Below, in pieces: positions 22,780-24,748 of a DNA stretch of 24,748 bases; the stretch's first letter is position 1; every line of letters begins with the position of its first letter. The notes under the pieces were generated by a model. It worked only from the letters and a program-made list of their open reading frames with translations. It did no database searches and was not told the DNA's origin. Made by a program: the position numbers and the translations under genes. The stretch comes from Beroe ovata (taxonomy: Eukaryota > Ctenophora > Nuda > Beroida > Beroidae): the NCBI GenBank assembly GCA_946803715.1, contig CAMPET010000266.1:1-24748 (forward strand). Reading direction: 5' to 3'.

Positions 22780-24366
22780 TCAAAGGAATGAAGTGTACGT
22801 CAAGCACACCAATATAACAAGTCCTCCTACACTCCACCCCAGGACTTTCATCTCCCCGCCAGTTAGTCTCTTTCTCTGAGCTGTGAGAGGTGCGCTTTCA
22901 TTGTCACCATCATCAAAACCATCATCTTCAATCGAGTTTGATCTCTCAACAGTTGTCGTCCTTCCATCACTCAACTGGATTTCTTTGTCGATATCCAGTG
23001 TCGAAATCTTCACAGCAGCCGTCAAGAGATTGATAACGGCGAAGGCTGTAAGAGCAATTAGTATTCCGACTGGGCCGAGGTTGGTGAAAAATACAAATAC
23101 AGCCATGAGGGGAATGGCCACAAATCCGCAAATGAGAGCTAAAGCAGTGGCTATGAAACGCTGCTTCCCAAACGCATTCAGGACTCCACGACTAAGGACT
23201 GTCTGCATATGATCAGGAATAATTTGAATGAGCATCACCCATGCACTGTTTTTGAAGAGTTCGATGACAGCTGGATCATGGGTGAAAAATCGTACAAGCA
23301 CACCCTTCAACGAATAAATAGCTAGGGCTATGACTGAGGAAAGGACTATGGCGTTGGCGACTGCTATCTTTATGTATGAAAAAATCTCCGTCTTCTTCCC
23401 CTGCAGTGCTCGCCCAATGAGGATTGTTGTTGCTGTGGAGAGGCCACTCACAAACGTGTAGAATATCGTCACAAACTGGACGAAAATGACACACGTTGCC
23501 ATCGCGACAGTGCCATCGAACTTGCTAAGAAAGACTGCTGCCTCAAAAGTTCCTAGTTCCACAAACACATTCGCAGCTCCCGAGAGACCTAATTTGAGAG
23601 TTTCGCCCCAGTTGCTGCACACAGCAGCTGAATATCCTGACCATGCGAGATGGTCCCTCTCTGCCCAGCACATGACCCCGATCAGGATGAGCGTCAGGAC
23701 TCTAGTTATGAGAGCTGACATGGCCAGTCCAGTCAGGGCGAAATCACACAAGACTATGAGTACATAGTTGACTAAGACATGGATAAGAACCATCGCAGCT
23801 GAATATATGTAGACTCTGTAAATGTATTGCTGAATGACCAAGTACCTAGACAGCGCTGCTATGAAGAAGTCGAGTAATGGGACAAGGCAGACAAGTCTGA
23901 CGTATCGGATGGTCAAGACCTCGAAACTCTGTGACTCAGGGTGGATTTGTGTAATACTGATGTTGCCTCTTGTCATGTCAACATCCGATGGGAGTATTGA
24001 CACGATATGAACGCTATTCAAATACACACCCAAAATGAAGATGAAGATCACACACCCTTGAAGTAGAATCTTCAGAGTCACTGATCCTAGATTATGCATG
24101 TTTCTTGAAGCGTAGACCTGAGGACCATAGGTATCGAGCACTGATATGAACCCCCAGAGTATAGACCAAAGTAGCACATTAGAAATGGTGTTGCCTAGCC
24201 CCACACCTGCTAGCATTGTTTTGCCAAGATATCCTGAAAAGGCCAGGGTGATAAACCCAAGTCCCATCTCGATCACTGCTATGAACCATGTCGGGATTCC
24301 GTACATGAAGAGTTCTCCCTGCTTTTGTACCCAGTCACTTTCAGCAAGTCTCCTGAAGGTTTCCAT
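22780..24366 (-). CDS. MATE-family (SLC47-type) cation/H+ antiporter, single exon
   Basis: Multidrug and toxin extrusion transporter, 528 aa, predicted plasma- or vesicle-membrane protein exporting organic cations in exchange for protons. About twelve hydrophobic segments form two bundles between residues 20 and 455, followed by an acidic hydrophilic loop (about 457-505, with DDGFDDGDNE) and a final hydrophobic segment (508-528). This C-terminal thirteenth helix is typical of animal MATE proteins. LDTYGPQVYASRN (78-90) matches the conserved motif after helix 2. Glu270 and Glu275 in FVELGTFEAAVF keep the spacing of the paired helix-7 glutamates that matter in human MATE1. A third family glutamate appears to be Gln in VIFVQFV, and a fourth Asp in PDHMQ; both are my alignments from memory. 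There is no intron, unlike the other host genes here, which fits a retrocopy origin or lineage-specific intron loss. ATG is the first in the frame. Confidence 0.92.
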   Translation of the reverse strand: METFRRLAESDWVQKQGELFMYGIPTWFIAVIEMGLGFITLAFSGYLGKTMLAGVGLGNTISNVLLWSILWGFISVLDTYGPQVYASRNMHNLGSVTLKILLQGCVIFIFILGVYLNSVHIVSILPSDVDMTRGNISITQIHPESQSFEVLTIRYVRLVCLVPLLDFFIAALSRYLVIQQYIYRVYIYSAAMVLIHVLVNYVLIVLCDFALTGLAMSALITRVLTLILIGVMCWAERDHLAWSGYSAAVCSNWGETLKLGLSGAANVFVELGTFEAAVFLSKFDGTVAMATCVIFVQFVTIFYTFVSGLSTATTILIGRALQGKKTEIFSYIKIAVANAIVLSSVIALAIYSLKGVLVRFFTHDPAVIELFKNSAWVMLIQIIPDHMQTVLSRGVLNAFGKQRFIATALALICGFVAIPLMAVFVFFTNLGPVGILIALTAFAVINLLTAAVKISTLDIDKEIQLSDGRTTTVERSNSIEDDGFDDGDNESAPLTAQRKRLTGGEMKVLGWSVGGLVILVCLTYTSFL

Positions 24367-24748
24367 ACTGGACCAAATCGAGACTTCGGATAAACGACAC
24401 CTTAGTAACGGATGATAAACAAATTGATATCCAAGTAGAAAGTCACCTAAAGTATTGATCTACAAATATGAAGTTTGTTTTGACAGCTATTAATGGAATG
24501 GGAACTAGTGGACACATCGATGTTAATAATTTGTGTGCGTCACGTGACACATGCCAAGGAAGTGCACTACTTTTGTCTCGGCCGTGATTTGCGTCAGAAC
24601 ATGTTTGAGCTGTGTGATACTGTAGATGATATTATATAGCCCACTATAATAAATGTGGGGTTGACCAACACAATAAACAGCCTGTATCAATCTATGGGGG
24701 GGGTCCAAGGGGAATTTTGGGGAACTTTGGGAAAGTCCCCCGGGTTTT
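24367..24748. other. Upstream of the MATE gene; no gene recognised
   Basis: Presumed promoter region of the MATE gene. The window ends in a G-rich stretch (about 24694-24748) with GGGGGGG and CCCCCGGG that resembles the start of a repeat, but it is too short to classify. Confidence 0.45.

Noticed and set aside
22883-23767. Plus-strand ORFs of 109 and 93 codons
   Set aside because: They are antisense to the MATE coding exon.

Overview
The window is nuclear genomic DNA from an animal: spliced genes with GT..AG introns, metazoan protein families and AATAAA signals. The compact introns (one of 58 nt) and palindromic CG-rich repeats suggest an invertebrate. A sponge is my best guess, but it rests on general appearance rather than a diagnostic marker. 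I see no bacterial or viral gene set, CRISPR array, rRNA or tRNA.

Layout: (1) 1-3500 holds a Penelope-like reverse transcriptase ORF (154-2148, +). It stops just after the SYHP motif, and a CG-rich palindromic repeat cluster (about 2220-3200) follows. A 30-bp direct repeat occurs at 1-30 and 3452-3481. (2) PSMA3, proteasome subunit alpha type-3 (4642-5544, +), has two exons and is complete at 254 aa. (3) A class I phosphatidylinositol transfer protein (5978-9995, +) has eight exons and is complete at 264 aa. (4) An archaemetzincin zinc metallopeptidase (17253-10712, -) has eight exons and is complete at 341 aa. Intron 3 carries a DNA transposon with a target-site duplication, and intron 6 carries an unrelated orphan exon. 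(5) Adenosylhomocysteinase AHCY (from 18899, +) has six exons covering residues 1-326. Exon 6 is present twice in tandem, and the C-terminal quarter of the enzyme is not in the window. (6) A single-exon MATE/SLC47-type transporter (24366-22780, -, 528 aa) lies next.

PSMA3 and the PITP gene run in the same direction, 433 bp apart. The PITP and archaemetzincin genes are tail to tail, archaemetzincin and AHCY are head to head, and AHCY and the MATE gene are tail to tail. The genes do not form a pathway. They are mostly housekeeping functions: protein turnover, lipid transfer, the methylation cycle and efflux.

I rebuilt exon structures by hand from splice signals, reading phase and family knowledge. 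Every junction in the four spliced genes keeps frame. The least ordinary features are: the two-site palindromic repeat family (2500-3200 and 18190-18451); an AHCY intron array of a palindromic 20-mer at about 110-bp spacing; a duplicated AHCY 3' splice site whose upstream copy would bring in a stop codon; the duplicated AHCY exon next to an N, with the enzyme's end missing; the orphan phase 1-1 exon; and introns that begin directly in GT-repeat tracts. None of these amounts to a convincing new biological system; most look like repeat biology, and one or two could be assembly artefacts.
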